Shown piece by piece: positions 52,833 through 61,774 of a DNA stretch of 64,000 nt; positions within the stretch are counted from its first letter, which is position 1, and each line of letters begins with the position of its first letter. The position numbers and the translations under genes are program-made. Source of the stretch: Nocardia sp. NRRL S-836 (GTDB lineage: Bacteria > Actinomycetota > Actinomycetes > Mycobacteriales > Pseudonocardiaceae); NCBI RefSeq assembly GCF_001279525.1, contig NZ_LGDY01000036.1, positions 62,001-126,000 on the forward strand, written 5' to 3'. A model generated the notes under the pieces. It was not told the DNA's origin. It worked only from the letters and a program-made list of their open reading frames with translations, and ran no database searches.

Positions 52833-53570
52833 TCAGGCTGCCTCCCGACGGAACACGTGCGCACCCCAGGCGATCGCCGCCCCCGCCATTCCCGCCGCCA
52901 CGAGAAATCCCGCGAGCACGTGTTCCGTCGCGTACTCCCCAACAAACGCGTCACGGACGCCATCGACCACGTACCGCAGCGGCGTCAACCGCGACACGAA
53001 GTCGAGCCACGGCGGGGCCAGCGACATCGGCAGCAGGATCCCCGACAGCAGCAACAACGGCACCGTCACGCTGTTCAGCAACGGCGCCAAGGACTCCTCG
53101 CTGCGCGTGGCCAGGCCGATCGTGTACGAAAGGCCCGCCAGGCTGGCGGTCAGCAGGGCGATCAACAGCACGCCGAGCACCACACCCGCCAACGGTGCGC
53201 GCAGCCCGAACGGCACGGCCACCAAGAGCAGCACGCACGACTGCCCCACGAGCAGCAGCACGTCCCGCAGCACGCGACCGAGCAGCAGGGCGACCCTGCT
53301 CACCGGCGTCACCCGCATCCGTTCCACCACACCCGAGCGGACGTCGGCGATCACCGAGAATCCCACGAACGCCGCACCGAACAACGCCAGCTGCACCAGC
53401 AGCCCTGGGATGTAGACGCGCCACGAGTCCGCGCCCAGGTCCAGGCCCTGCAGCAGCGGCCCGAAGAAGACCAGGTACACCACGGGCTGCACCAGGCCGA
53501 CCACCAGCCACAGTGGACTGCGCAGCGACATCGCGAGCTGCCGGCGGAAGACCAGGTAGGTGTCGCGCAT
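52833..53570 (-). CDS. ABC-2 type exporter permease (operon 2)
   Basis: This 245-residue permease has six membrane segments and the ABC-2/DrrB pattern: VFRRQLAMSLRSPLWLVVGLVQP, IADVRSGVVERMRVTPVSR and GILLPMSLAPPWLDFVSRLTPLRYVVDG. It pairs with the ATPase gene that ends 2 bases upstream. DrrAB-type systems export drugs or lipids; here the operon product is the likely cargo. It is the last gene of operon 2. Confidence 0.9.
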   Translation of the reverse strand: MRDTYLVFRRQLAMSLRSPLWLVVGLVQPVVYLVFFGPLLQGLDLGADSWRVYIPGLLVQLALFGAAFVGFSVIADVRSGVVERMRVTPVSRVALLLGRVLRDVLLLVGQSCVLLLVAVPFGLRAPLAGVVLGVLLIALLTASLAGLSYTIGLATRSEESLAPLLNSVTVPLLLLSGILLPMSLAPPWLDFVSRLTPLRYVVDGVRDAFVGEYATEHVLAGFLVAAGMAGAAIAWGAHVFRREAA

Positions 53571-53572
53571 GC

Positions 53573-54502
53573 TTATCCTCCCACCGCGACGCGACCGGGC
53601 AGGTCGAGGGAACGACCCGTCACCGCGCGGAAGACGTCGTCCAGCGTCGGTTGGTGCAGTTCCACCGACGAGACCTCGAAACCGGCGTCGTCCAGCACCC
53701 GCAACAACGACACCAACGCGCGCGAGCCGTCCGCGACGGTCAGCCGCACGGACGAGCCCGACACCGTCACGGAACGGACCAGGGGGTGTGACTCCAGCAA
53801 CGAAGCGCCACCGGACACCTCAAGGGTGATCACGTCGCCGCGCAGCTGCCGCTTCAGCGAGGCGGGCGTGCCGGAGGCCACCACCGCGCCGTGGTCCACC
53901 ACCAGCACGCGGTCGCACAGCGCGTCGGCCTCGTCGAGGTAGTGCGTCGTCAGCACGACGGTGGTGCCGGGCAAAGCCCGCAGGTGCGCCCACAGGTCGT
54001 CGCGGCTGGCCGGGTCGAGGCCGAGGCTCGGTTCGTCCAGCAACAGCAGCGCGGGGGAGTGGACCAGGCCCAGCGCGATGTCGAGCTTGCGGCGCTGGCC
54101 GCCGGACAGCGTCGCGACCGTCCGACGCTCCAAACCGGACAGACCGAACACCTCGCACAGCTCCGCGCCACGCGAACGCGGCACCCGGTACAGGTCGGCC
54201 TGGAACTCCAGCTCCTCCACCACGCGGCAGCGTGGCTCGGTGCCGCCGCTTTGCGCCACGTAACCGATGCGGGAACGCACCAGCGCCGGTTCCGCCAGCA
54301 GGTCCGCGCCCGCGACCACGGCGGTGCCGGAGGTGGGGCGCAGCAACGTGGTCAGCATCCGCAGGGTGGTGGTCTTGCCCGCGCCGTTGGGCCCGAGCAG
54401 GCCGACCACCTCACCGGCCGCGACGTCGAGGTCCACGCCGCGCACCGCTTCCACGTCGCCGAACGACTTGCGCAGGCCGCGCGCGTGGATCACGGCCGTC
54501 AC
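53573..54502 (-). CDS. DrrA-type ABC exporter ATPase (operon 2)
   Basis: The ATPase has 309 residues from GTG 54502, overlapping the AcpS stop by GTGA. It has Walker A GPNGAGKTT, signature LSGGQRRKLD, Walker B LLLLDEPSLGLDP, the switch His in TTHYLDEAD, and the C-terminal extension typical of drug exporters (DDVFRAVTGRSL). Together with the next gene it forms a DrrAB-like exporter, probably giving export and self-resistance for the operon-2 metabolite. Confidence 0.92.
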   Translation of the reverse strand: MTAVIHARGLRKSFGDVEAVRGVDLDVAAGEVVGLLGPNGAGKTTTLRMLTTLLRPTSGTAVVAGADLLAEPALVRSRIGYVAQSGGTEPRCRVVEELEFQADLYRVPRSRGAELCEVFGLSGLERRTVATLSGGQRRKLDIALGLVHSPALLLLDEPSLGLDPASRDDLWAHLRALPGTTVVLTTHYLDEADALCDRVLVVDHGAVVASGTPASLKRQLRGDVITLEVSGGASLLESHPLVRSVTVSGSSVRLTVADGSRALVSLLRVLDDAGFEVSSVELHQPTLDDVFRAVTGRSLDLPGRVAVGG

Positions 54503-54867
54503 CACCCCACGGCGACGGCGGCGACCAGGTCGCGCTTGTGCGTGATCGACACGCTCACGCCGCTGATCCCGGCCTCCGCCGCCGCACCAGCCGCGGTCGC
54601 GGACAGCGTCACGCACGGCGCACCGCCCGCGGCACGGGTGATCGCGATGTCGTGCGGCGCAACGCCCTGGAACAACCCGCGGCCCAGCACCTTGAGCACC
54701 GCCTCCTTCGCGGAGAACCGGCCGGCCAGGAACTCGGCCCGCCTGGTGCCGCTCAGGCCGTCGGCGTGCGCGAGCTCGGCCTCGGCGAAGACGAAGTGGC
54801 GGAACCACTCGCGCCGCAGCAACGCGTCCAGCTCGTCGAGCGTGGTGAGGTCAACGCCGAGCCTCAT
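54499..54867 (-). CDS. Holo-ACP synthase (AcpS-type phosphopantetheinyl transferase)
   Basis: The protein has 122 residues from ATG 54867. It has the AcpS motifs GVDLTTLDEL, FSAKEAVLKVLGRGLFQG and VSITHKRDLVAAVAV. It transfers 4'-phosphopantetheine from CoA to a carrier protein, presumably the one at 57347. Its start lies within the last 17 bases of the acyl-CoA dehydrogenase gene. A dedicated AcpS in a small operon suggests that the carrier needs its own activating enzyme. Confidence 0.9.
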   Translation of the reverse strand: MRLGVDLTTLDELDALLRREWFRHFVFAEAELAHADGLSGTRRAEFLAGRFSAKEAVLKVLGRGLFQGVAPHDIAITRAAGGAPCVTLSATAAGAAAEAGISGVSVSITHKRDLVAAVAVGW

Positions 54868-56038
54868 CGGTCTCACCCTCCCCGAAGAAGTCGTGCTTGA
54901 GCAGCCCCTGGAACGCCGACAGCCGGTGCAGGTTGGACGTGCCCTCCATGAACTCGAACGCCCGCAGGTCGCGGTAGACCTTCTCCAGCCACGGGTGCTC
55001 GATCAGCGACGCGGGCCCGAGGAGCTCCGCGGCGAGTCTGGTCACCTGCTCGCCGAGCTGGGCCGCCCGCATCTTCACCACGCCGATCCGGTGCGGGTTC
55101 ACCACACCGCGGTCGATCTCGCCCGCGACGTCGAGGATCATCCGCCGCACCGCCGCCACGCGGTCGAACACGCCGTCCACCCGCAGCTGGTCGTACCGCG
55201 ACAGCGGCGGCTTGTGCTCGGTCAGGTAGTCGCACGCCGCCTGGGTCAGGCCCAGCGTCATGGCGGCCAGCCCCGGCCGGAAGCGCAGCAACGCGTGCAG
55301 GGCGCCGTAGACACCGCGTCTGCTAGGCGGGCGGTGCCTGCCCAGCACGCGGTTGGCGGGGATGCGCACGTTGTCGAACCGCAGCGCGCTGATCCGGGCG
55401 CCGCGCAGGCCGATCATGGGCAGCAGCTCGGCGTGGAACCCGTCCGCGGCCGGATCGACGACCACCGCCTCGATGCCCCACGGTCCCGGTGCGCGGCGGC
55501 AGAACACCACGCCGATCTGCGCCCGCGCGCCGTTGCCGACGTAACGCTTTTCACCGTTCAGCAGCCAGTCGTCGCCGTCGGGCGTGAGCGTGGTCTCCAG
55601 CTCCAGTGCCGCGGACCCCTTGCCGGGCTCGGTCAGGCCGAAGAACGTCCACACCGGACCGTCGTGCGCACGGCCGAAGAAGTGCTCGCGCTGCTCGTCG
55701 TCGCCGAGCTCGCGGACCACGTCGCGGGACAGACCCGCGCCCGGTCCCGCCAGGATCGCGCCGGGGTCGCCGTGGGACAGGGCCTCCAGCACCACGCACA
55801 GCGCCGTGCAGGTGGGGTCGAACGGCTCGATCGGCGACGGGCGGCGGAACTCCGGCGGCGTGAACACCTGGTCCAGCACGGCGAACGCGGGCAGGTGCAG
55901 GAACTCGGTGATGGCGTCGGGATCGCGGTCGAGCGCCATTCCCACGTCACGCAACGCGGGCGCCACCTCGCGGCAGTGCGCCCGCAACCGCAGCAGCGGA
56001 GCGTCCAGCAGGTCGTCACGGCTCAGCAGGGTGGTCAT
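54851..56038 (-). CDS. Acyl-CoA-dehydrogenase-family flavoprotein (operon 2)
   Basis: The protein has 395 residues from ATG 56038 (ATGA overlap). Family motifs are FFGLTEPGKGSAALELE, GEKRYVGNGARAQIGVV and FEFMEGTSNLHR. The last contains the MCAD-type catalytic Glu in MEGT. It is preceded by a gene for a separate C-terminal-like helical protein, so the two may form a heteromeric dehydrogenase. It probably oxidises the carrier-bound acyl chain, for example by alpha,beta-desaturation (inference). Confidence 0.88.
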   Translation of the reverse strand: MTTLLSRDDLLDAPLLRLRAHCREVAPALRDVGMALDRDPDAITEFLHLPAFAVLDQVFTPPEFRRPSPIEPFDPTCTALCVVLEALSHGDPGAILAGPGAGLSRDVVRELGDDEQREHFFGRAHDGPVWTFFGLTEPGKGSAALELETTLTPDGDDWLLNGEKRYVGNGARAQIGVVFCRRAPGPWGIEAVVVDPAADGFHAELLPMIGLRGARISALRFDNVRIPANRVLGRHRPPSRRGVYGALHALLRFRPGLAAMTLGLTQAACDYLTEHKPPLSRYDQLRVDGVFDRVAAVRRMILDVAGEIDRGVVNPHRIGVVKMRAAQLGEQVTRLAAELLGPASLIEHPWLEKVYRDLRAFEFMEGTSNLHRLSAFQGLLKHDFFGEGETDEARR

Positions 56039-56556
56039 GCGCTCTCCCGGTCCGGGGTCAGGTACACGTTGCCGGTGACCTCGGCGAGGTGCAGGTCGCC
56101 GCCGGGGCCGGACACCAGGAAGCTGCTCGCGCCGAGCAGGCTCAGCAACAGCCGTCCGGCGTCGACCAGCCCCTGGTGGGCGCGCCACCTGGCGTGCTGG
56201 TCACCGGTGGGCAGCACGGCGTTCTCGCGCACCTCGACCGCCACGTCGGCCAGAGCGGTCTGCACGAGCTGGCGGTCGAGCAGCGGCGAGCCCTGCGACG
56301 TGCGGCCGCCCAGGTGCGTCATGGCGTGGTCGATGCCCTGCCGCAGCAGGTCGCGGTGCAGTTCGAGCAGGCCGCCGGCGAACCGGTCCAGCTCCTCGCC
56401 GCCCGACGGCGCGCCCCGCCCGACGCCGAGACCGAAGCGGTGCAACGGGTGCTCGGGTGAGCTGATCCTCCGCGAGGAGGCCAGTGCCACCCCGCTGCGC
56501 GCGGTCACCAGGGCGTTGCCGTGCAAGCGGTCCAGCTCTGCCGCGTAGGAACTCAT
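56035..56556 (-). CDS. Short acyl-CoA-dehydrogenase-like helical protein
   Basis: The protein has 173 residues from ATG 56556, overlapping its neighbours by four bases at both ends. Residues about 55-145 (LLELHRDLLRQGIDHAMTHLGGR onward, then SPLLDRQLVQTALADVAVE) resemble the C-terminal helical domain of acyl-CoA dehydrogenases, including the R/Q region that contacts FAD of the partner subunit. The N-terminal and middle domains are absent. Tight coupling to the full-length dehydrogenase gene suggests a partner subunit rather than a decayed gene. Confidence 0.6.
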   Translation of the reverse strand: MSSYAAELDRLHGNALVTARSGVALASSRRISSPEHPLHRFGLGVGRGAPSGGEELDRFAGGLLELHRDLLRQGIDHAMTHLGGRTSQGSPLLDRQLVQTALADVAVEVRENAVLPTGDQHARWRAHQGLVDAGRLLLSLLGASSFLVSGPGGDLHLAEVTGNVYLTPDRESA

Positions 56557-57347
56557 GTCGTGCCCTCCTGACTGGCACGGCGCAGCAGCGCCGCGTGACT
56601 TCGCCCGGTGCGCGGATCGGTGTCGCACAGGACGAGTGCGTCGTGGGTTCGCGCCCACTCCTCGTGGTGGCGGGCCAGGGCCAGCCACACGCTGGTGCAG
56701 TAGGAGCCGCGGGCGACCCGGTGCACCGGGAGGCCGGCAAGCCCGCCTGCCCAGGGACCGGCGACGACCAGCGGCCGGTCTCCCGCGACGGTGGCGGACA
56801 CCAGTTCCGCCAGGTCGTCCGATGCCGGTGGCACGGCGGCAACCTCCCACGGTCCGCCGTCGGCGAGCACCAGCACGGCGGCGGTGTCGGCCAGCCCGTC
56901 CCTGGCCAGCGGCTCGTCGTTGCCGAAGGTGCCCTGCTCGACCACGACGACGGTTCCCACCCGGCACCGGCCGGACCGGTGGTAGGCCGTCGCGACCCGC
57001 AACGCCGTGAACGGTGCCCGCAACCCCTGCTCGGAGATCGCGAAGTTCTCCGACCCACCGCCCAGCAGCTTGTCCACGTGGCCGCCGATGGAGCGGAACG
57101 GGTAGTGGTCGGGCAGCCCGTGCGCGACGACGACCAGGTCCGGCTCCGGCGGCACCGGCAACAGCTCCAGCGCCTGCCCGGCCAGCTCCTGGAACGTGAT
57201 CCCCGCACCCCGCGCGAGCCGTTCGGGGTCGAGCTCGACACCGAACGGCGTCATCAGGTCGCGCTGGTACGACACCAGCCACTCGTCGTGCACGTAGGGG
57301 TTGCGGTGCGTGGCGACCACCGCGCTCGCCGCGGTCAGGGTCAGCAT
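56553..57347 (-). CDS. Degenerate thiolase/ketosynthase-fold protein
   Basis: The protein has 264 residues from ATG 57347; GTG 57350 is equally possible. Segments DLVVVAHGLPDHYPF, ISEQGLRAPFTALRVATAY and GTVVVVEQGTF resemble the N-terminal half of a KAS III/thiolase fold. At the nucleophile position there is no cysteine (SEQG), and the C-terminal half is short. It may be a chain-length-factor-like partner of the KAS III-like enzyme at 60119, or a carrier-binding accessory protein. Confidence in the fold is moderate. It lies between the carrier-protein and dehydrogenase genes. Confidence 0.5.
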   Translation of the reverse strand: MLTLTAASAVVATHRNPYVHDEWLVSYQRDLMTPFGVELDPERLARGAGITFQELAGQALELLPVPPEPDLVVVAHGLPDHYPFRSIGGHVDKLLGGGSENFAISEQGLRAPFTALRVATAYHRSGRCRVGTVVVVEQGTFGNDEPLARDGLADTAAVLVLADGGPWEVAAVPPASDDLAELVSATVAGDRPLVVAGPWAGGLAGLPVHRVARGSYCTSVWLALARHHEEWARTHDALVLCDTDPRTGRSHAALLRRASQEGTT

Positions 57348-57604
57348 CACACCGCGACGTCGAGGTTGGCCTCGAGGTAGTCGGCCAGCGTGCCGATCGT
57401 CTGGAAGTCGTCCATCTGCAACGTCTCCGGGTCGACCTCGATGCCGGTGTGGTCCTCCAGCGCCATCAGCAGCGTGAGCACCGAGGTCGAGTCCAGGTGC
57501 AGGTCCTCGAACAGCCTGGTGTTCTCCGTGGTGTCGGAGTAGTCGCGCTGCATCACCTCGGTGAGCGCGTTCGTGATCGTCTTGAGCACCGTCAACCTGT
57601 CCAT
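57347..57604 (-). CDS. Acyl carrier protein (operon 2)
   Basis: This 85-residue carrier protein has the phosphopantetheine site Ser39 in EDLHLDSTSVLTLL. It lies between the decarboxylase and thiolase-fold genes. By analogy with butirosin BtrI it would carry an amino acid loaded by the ATP-grasp enzyme and decarboxylated by the PLP enzyme while bound (inference). AGGAGAT precedes ATG 57604. Confidence 0.92.
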   Translation of the reverse strand: MDRLTVLKTITNALTEVMQRDYSDTTENTRLFEDLHLDSTSVLTLLMALEDHTGIEVDPETLQMDDFQTIGTLADYLEANLDVAV

Positions 57605-57618
57605 CGTGGATCTCCTTG

Positions 57619-58875
57619 TCAGACCGGGATGAGTTGCTGCTTGCCCAGCAGGTCTTCTGCGGTGTCACGGCGCCGCACGAGGTGCGGCGTGCCGTCGAGC
57701 ACCAGCACCTCGGCGGGGTAGCCGTGGCTCAGGAACAGGCCGGGGGAGGCCGACGGGCCGTACGCGCCGGAGCGCTCGACGCCCAGCAGGTCGCCGGGGC
57801 GGACCTCGGGCAGCGCGACCTGCTTGGCCACCACGTCGTTCGGCGTGCACAGCGGCCCGGTGACGTTGTACGGCCGCTCGGCGGGATCCTCGTACCTGGT
57901 CAGCGACCGCACCGGGAAGTTGCGCTTGACGAAGCTGCCGACGCCGACGGCCGCCATGTGGTGGTTGGTGCCGCCGTCGGCGATCACGAACCACTCGCCC
58001 ATGGACTCCTTGACGTAGCGCGCACGCACGACGTACGTGCCGCACCAGCCGACGAGGTAGCGGCCGAGCTCGGTGATCACCCGGCTGCGGTGCCTGCCGA
58101 GGAAGTCCGCGACCGCCGCGTTCACGCCGAGCGCGAGCGCCTCGACGTCGAGGTCCTTCTCGTTCTCGAAGTAGGGCACGCCGAACCCGCCGCCGATGTC
58201 GACCGTCTCCAGGTCGAACCCGAGCTCGGTGGACAGCTCCTCGGCCGCGGCCAGGATGCCGCGGGTGTTCTCCACGACGTTGCCGGCGTCGAGGATGCGG
58301 GTGCCCATGTAGCCGTGCACGCCCATCACCCGCACGTGCCGCAGCGAGCGCAGGAACGACCTCGACCGCAGCAGCACGGCCTGGTCGATGCCGAACTGCC
58401 GGGGCTTGCCGCCCATGGACAGGCGTGCCCCCTTGGCGGTGAACGACGGGTTGACCCTCAGCATCACGTCCACGCCGCCGGGCACGTGCAGGTCGTTGAG
58501 CAGCTCCACCTCGTCCAGCGACTCGCAGACCACCGCGTGCACGCCCATCTCCACGCACGCCCGCAGCTCGTCGACCGACTTGCCCGGCCCCAGGAAGACG
58601 ATGTCGCGTGCGGCGGCGCCCGCGCGGTGCGCGGTGATCAGCTCGACCAGCGAGGACACCTCGATGCCCGCGCCGAGCGACCGCAGCACCGCGCACACGC
58701 TCACGTTGGGATTGGCCTTGGCGGAGTACAGGATGTCGACCCTGGGATCCAGCAGCTCGCGCAGCGACCGGTACACCTCGCGCAGCACGTCGCCGTCGTA
58801 GAGGTACAGCGGTGTGCCGAACCGGGCGGCGAGCTCGCTGATGGGAAGTCCCTGCACGGTGAACTCTGCGGTCAT
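57619..58875 (-). CDS. PLP-dependent fold-III decarboxylase, BtrK-like
   Basis: The protein has 418 residues from ATG 58875. It has an alanine-racemase-like barrel with PLP lysine Lys53 in YSAKANPN, GGGFGVPYFENEKDLD, and the barrel-domain partner site GPLCTPNDVVAKQ with the Cys/Asp pair, then SGAYGPSASP. These agree with diaminopimelate/ornithine decarboxylases and, closely in several segments, with butirosin BtrK, which decarboxylates glutamyl-S-carrier to the 4-aminobutyryl thioester. Next to an ATP-grasp ligase and a carrier protein, a BtrK-type role is the best reading. Confidence 0.88.
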   Translation of the reverse strand: MTAEFTVQGLPISELAARFGTPLYLYDGDVLREVYRSLRELLDPRVDILYSAKANPNVSVCAVLRSLGAGIEVSSLVELITAHRAGAAARDIVFLGPGKSVDELRACVEMGVHAVVCESLDEVELLNDLHVPGGVDVMLRVNPSFTAKGARLSMGGKPRQFGIDQAVLLRSRSFLRSLRHVRVMGVHGYMGTRILDAGNVVENTRGILAAAEELSTELGFDLETVDIGGGFGVPYFENEKDLDVEALALGVNAAVADFLGRHRSRVITELGRYLVGWCGTYVVRARYVKESMGEWFVIADGGTNHHMAAVGVGSFVKRNFPVRSLTRYEDPAERPYNVTGPLCTPNDVVAKQVALPEVRPGDLLGVERSGAYGPSASPGLFLSHGYPAEVLVLDGTPHLVRRRDTAEDLLGKQQLIPV

Positions 58876-60122
58876 AGCGTCTCCAGTGCGGTAGCTGTCG
58901 CGGCGTCCAGCGCCTCCAGCGCGGTCCGGTCGGGGGCGAACGACATGGTGTAGAGCCGTCCGGCGGCAACGGTGCCGAAGCACGTCACCACGACCTGCGG
59001 CGGCAGCACCCGGCGGACCTGCTCGAACCCGATGTCGCGCACCGGGTAGTGCTTGGCCAGGCAGGCGTGACCGGGCGGGACCAGCCGCTCGACGACCCCG
59101 CCCTGGTAGGTCGACATGTTCAGCCGGGCGTTGATCTCCAGCACCGGGTGCAGCACGTCGTCCGCGCCCAGGATCGCGTCCACGCCCGCCACGCCGTGGA
59201 ACCCGTCGCGGTGCAGCCGGGCGCCCACCGTCCGTGCCGCGTGCGTGAGCTCGTCGTGCTGTGCCCCGGTGAGGTCGGCGGGCATGATGTGTCCCTTGTG
59301 GACACCGTTCTCGGTGAGCGCCTGCTTGACGAAGTCGAACCGCACCGAGCCGTCCCGCGCGACCGTGAGCTGGTAGTTGAGGTCGTACCGCTTCGGCAGC
59401 CAGTGCTCGACCACGACGTGCAGCCGGTCGTCGCCGGTGCGCGCCGCGCGGCGGCGCACCAGTTTGCGCAGCCCGTCCACCTTGGCCTGCGAGTCGAGCA
59501 CGACGAGTCCCTTGCCGGACACGCCGTACGCGTCCTTCACCACGGTCGGCCCGGTCAGGCCGTCGAGAACCGCCTCGAACTCGGCGACCGACTCCACGGT
59601 GTGGCCGGGTACCGGCCGCAGCCCGGTGTCCTCCACGAGCCTGCGGCTGTAGATCTTGCTGTTGACCCGTTCGAAGACGTCGGAACCGGGCACGGCCAGT
59701 GCGATCCCCGCCGCGTCGGCGAGCTTCTCCTCGTCGGCGGTCGTGCCCATCGGGAGCAGCTGCCTGCCGCGCAACGCCGCCAGCACCGCCGGTGAGCCGA
59801 TGGCGTTCTCCGTGGTGGAGCTCCCGGCGTCGGCGGGAACGAGGACCTCGGGCAACGCGAACCCGAGCTCCTCGGCGTAGCGGCGGAAGCCGGGGTCGAG
59901 CTCGTGCGACGCGATCAGCACGTCGTCCGGCCCGGCCAGCAGCGCACCGAGCTGTTCCATGCGGCGCACGACGTCCGTGGACGCCGAGATGGCGGCGGCG
60001 GGCAGCCCGACGTGGTTCGTCGCCCACCGCGCCTCGGCCTCGAAGTTGCACACCAGCGCCAGCGGCGTGGCGGGGGAGCCGGTGAGCGCGGCCTTGATGG
60101 CCCGCAGGTAGTCGGAAGTCAT
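58872..60122 (-). CDS. ATP-grasp ligase, BtrJ-like
   Basis: The protein has 416 residues from ATG 60122. ATP-grasp features are TVVKDAYGVSGKGLVVLDS (Gly-rich ATP loop), VVEHWLPKRYDLNYQLTV, and metal-binding EINARLNMSTYQGG near the C-terminus. The first 150 residues form a preATP-grasp domain. BtrJ uses such a fold to ligate glutamate to a carrier protein thiol. With the carrier and decarboxylase genes next to it, aminoacylation of the carrier is inferred, and the amino acid is not known. ATGA overlaps join it to both neighbours. Confidence 0.85.
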   Translation of the reverse strand: MTSDYLRAIKAALTGSPATPLALVCNFEAEARWATNHVGLPAAAISASTDVVRRMEQLGALLAGPDDVLIASHELDPGFRRYAEELGFALPEVLVPADAGSSTTENAIGSPAVLAALRGRQLLPMGTTADEEKLADAAGIALAVPGSDVFERVNSKIYSRRLVEDTGLRPVPGHTVESVAEFEAVLDGLTGPTVVKDAYGVSGKGLVVLDSQAKVDGLRKLVRRRAARTGDDRLHVVVEHWLPKRYDLNYQLTVARDGSVRFDFVKQALTENGVHKGHIMPADLTGAQHDELTHAARTVGARLHRDGFHGVAGVDAILGADDVLHPVLEINARLNMSTYQGGVVERLVPPGHACLAKHYPVRDIGFEQVRRVLPPQVVVTCFGTVAAGRLYTMSFAPDRTALEALDAATATALETL

Positions 60123-61075
60123 CTGCCACCCCTGTGCTCGACCACCATCGCGGCGTAGGTGGCACCGAGACCGACCGACGTGAGCAGGTAGAGCCCGCCG
60201 TCGGCCAGCCGGCCCTCGTCGCGCAGCGTGGCGTAGTTGAGGAACGGGTCCGCGCAGCAACAATGGCTGTAGCGCGGGATGTTGCCGAAGTACGCCTTGG
60301 ACCTGTCGATGCCGATCTCGTCCAGCGTCCGCTGCCACAGCAGCTTGCTCACGTTGTGCGGCACCAGCATCGTGATGTCGTCCAGCCCGACACCGGCCCG
60401 GTCGACCGCCTTGCCCACCGCCTCCGCGAGGAAGGCGACGTAGTTGTCGTTGAACTCCTTCACGAGGTCCTCGGCGAGGTACACCCCGTCGGACAGCAGC
60501 ACCTGCGTCTTCGTGGCGTAGGACCGGACCACGTCGCCGTCGCCGCCCGCGCTCACCAGGCACGCGGTCGACGCCTCACCCAGGATCGTCGTGTTGTTGA
60601 CGACCCTGAACCGCGCGGTGACGGGCTTTTCGCCGGTGAGCACCAGTGCGCGCACACTCGGATCGTCCTCGGCACGCAGCAGCTCGCCGGCGATGTCGAC
60701 CGCGGCGAGCCCGCTGGCGCAGTGCTGCTGGGTCACGGCGAACGCCTCCGCCTCCGGCAGCCCGAGCGCCTGCCGGATCACGTCGGCCGCGTCGATCGTC
60801 GACGGCGTCACGTCGAGCACGGTGTGCGCGTACAGGACGTACTTGACCACCCCGGGATCCGGCAGCTCCTTGACGACCCGCTCACCCGCGGCGGCGACCA
60901 GGGCGAACACGTCGATCGCCGGGTCGTCGCGCACCTGGTCGAACCCGTGGAGGTTGCGGAACATCCGCACCACGTACCTGTTCAGCCCGAGCTGCTCACC
61001 CAGCTCCTCGATCGGCACGGACCGATCGGGGGTGAAGGCGGCGATCCGCTCCAGCGTGGTGACCCGACTCGACAT
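60119..61075 (-). CDS. KAS III (FabH)-like ketosynthase
   Basis: The protein has 318 residues from ATG 61075. It has the FabH/thiolase fold with nucleophile Cys119 in TQQHCASGLAAVDIA and His in MLVPHNVSKLLW. The third position, usually Asn in GNTSAA, sits in GNIPRYSHCCCADP, where three consecutive cysteines and a His are unusual. It starts operon 2. It may condense the aminoacyl or acyl thioester with a second carrier-bound unit, or act as an acyltransferase as some FabH relatives do. Confidence 0.85.
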   Translation of the reverse strand: MSSRVTTLERIAAFTPDRSVPIEELGEQLGLNRYVVRMFRNLHGFDQVRDDPAIDVFALVAAAGERVVKELPDPGVVKYVLYAHTVLDVTPSTIDAADVIRQALGLPEAEAFAVTQQHCASGLAAVDIAGELLRAEDDPSVRALVLTGEKPVTARFRVVNNTTILGEASTACLVSAGGDGDVVRSYATKTQVLLSDGVYLAEDLVKEFNDNYVAFLAEAVGKAVDRAGVGLDDITMLVPHNVSKLLWQRTLDEIGIDRSKAYFGNIPRYSHCCCADPFLNYATLRDEGRLADGGLYLLTSVGLGATYAAMVVEHRGGR

Positions 61076-61123
61076 GGGGCGCAACGCTAGGGTCGTGGCG
61101 CGGCGCCAGCATGAGGGCAGTCC

Positions 61124-61669
61124 CTACATCTGACCCTTCAAGGGTTTCAGCAGGCAGTCGAACTCGGGCCCGTCCCCGGCGAACGCCGTGCGCGCGACCT
61201 GGCACCAGCCCCACCGCAGGTAGGCCGACCGCGCGGGCTCGTTGTCCGGTTGCACGCAGATCAGGCCGCGTTCCTCCGTGCGCCGCGCGAGGAAGTCGTC
61301 GTGCAGGGTGCGGGCGATCCCGTTGCCGCGCCACCGCCGCCGCACCATGATCTCCTGGATGAACACGGTCCGGCTGCCGGTCTCCTCCGTCATGAGCGTG
61401 GGCAGCCCGGCCTTCAACGGCGTCCACCAGCGGGTCCACCGCGGCAGCGCCCAGCCGTAGAGGTAGCCGGCGAGCTCGTCCCCGTCGAACGCCGCGACCA
61501 GCTCGAACCCCGGCTGGCGCAACGCCACGACGAGCCGGTCGCGGAAGCGTTCGTCGGAGAAGTAGTCGATGCCCGCGAAGCGCGGTTCACGGTGCACCTC
61601 GCCGTGCACGGCAACAAGGTCATCCAGCAGTTCGCGGGCATCCGGGCGGCGCACGGTCAACACGGTCAT
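61124..61669 (-). CDS. GNAT-family N-acetyltransferase
   Basis: This 181-residue protein has the GNAT acetyl-CoA loop VRRRWRGNGIARTLHDDF preceded by the strand IQEIMV, and the C-terminal NEPARSAYLRWGW. It would acetylate an amine. It is on the same strand as operon 2, 48 bases upstream of the KAS III-like gene, and may be the true first gene of that operon. Acetylation of the product for self-protection is possible but not shown. Confidence 0.83.
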   Translation of the reverse strand: MTVLTVRRPDARELLDDLVAVHGEVHREPRFAGIDYFSDERFRDRLVVALRQPGFELVAAFDGDELAGYLYGWALPRWTRWWTPLKAGLPTLMTEETGSRTVFIQEIMVRRRWRGNGIARTLHDDFLARRTEERGLICVQPDNEPARSAYLRWGWCQVARTAFAGDGPEFDCLLKPLKGQM

Positions 61670-61774
61670 GGCGCCGATCGTGTCGCCGCACCCTGCCCCG
61701 GGCTACCCGCAATGCCGCGAATGCAGGGTTTCACCCCATGCTGTGCGCCGATCGCGGTGTCTAGCGTGCGCGGA

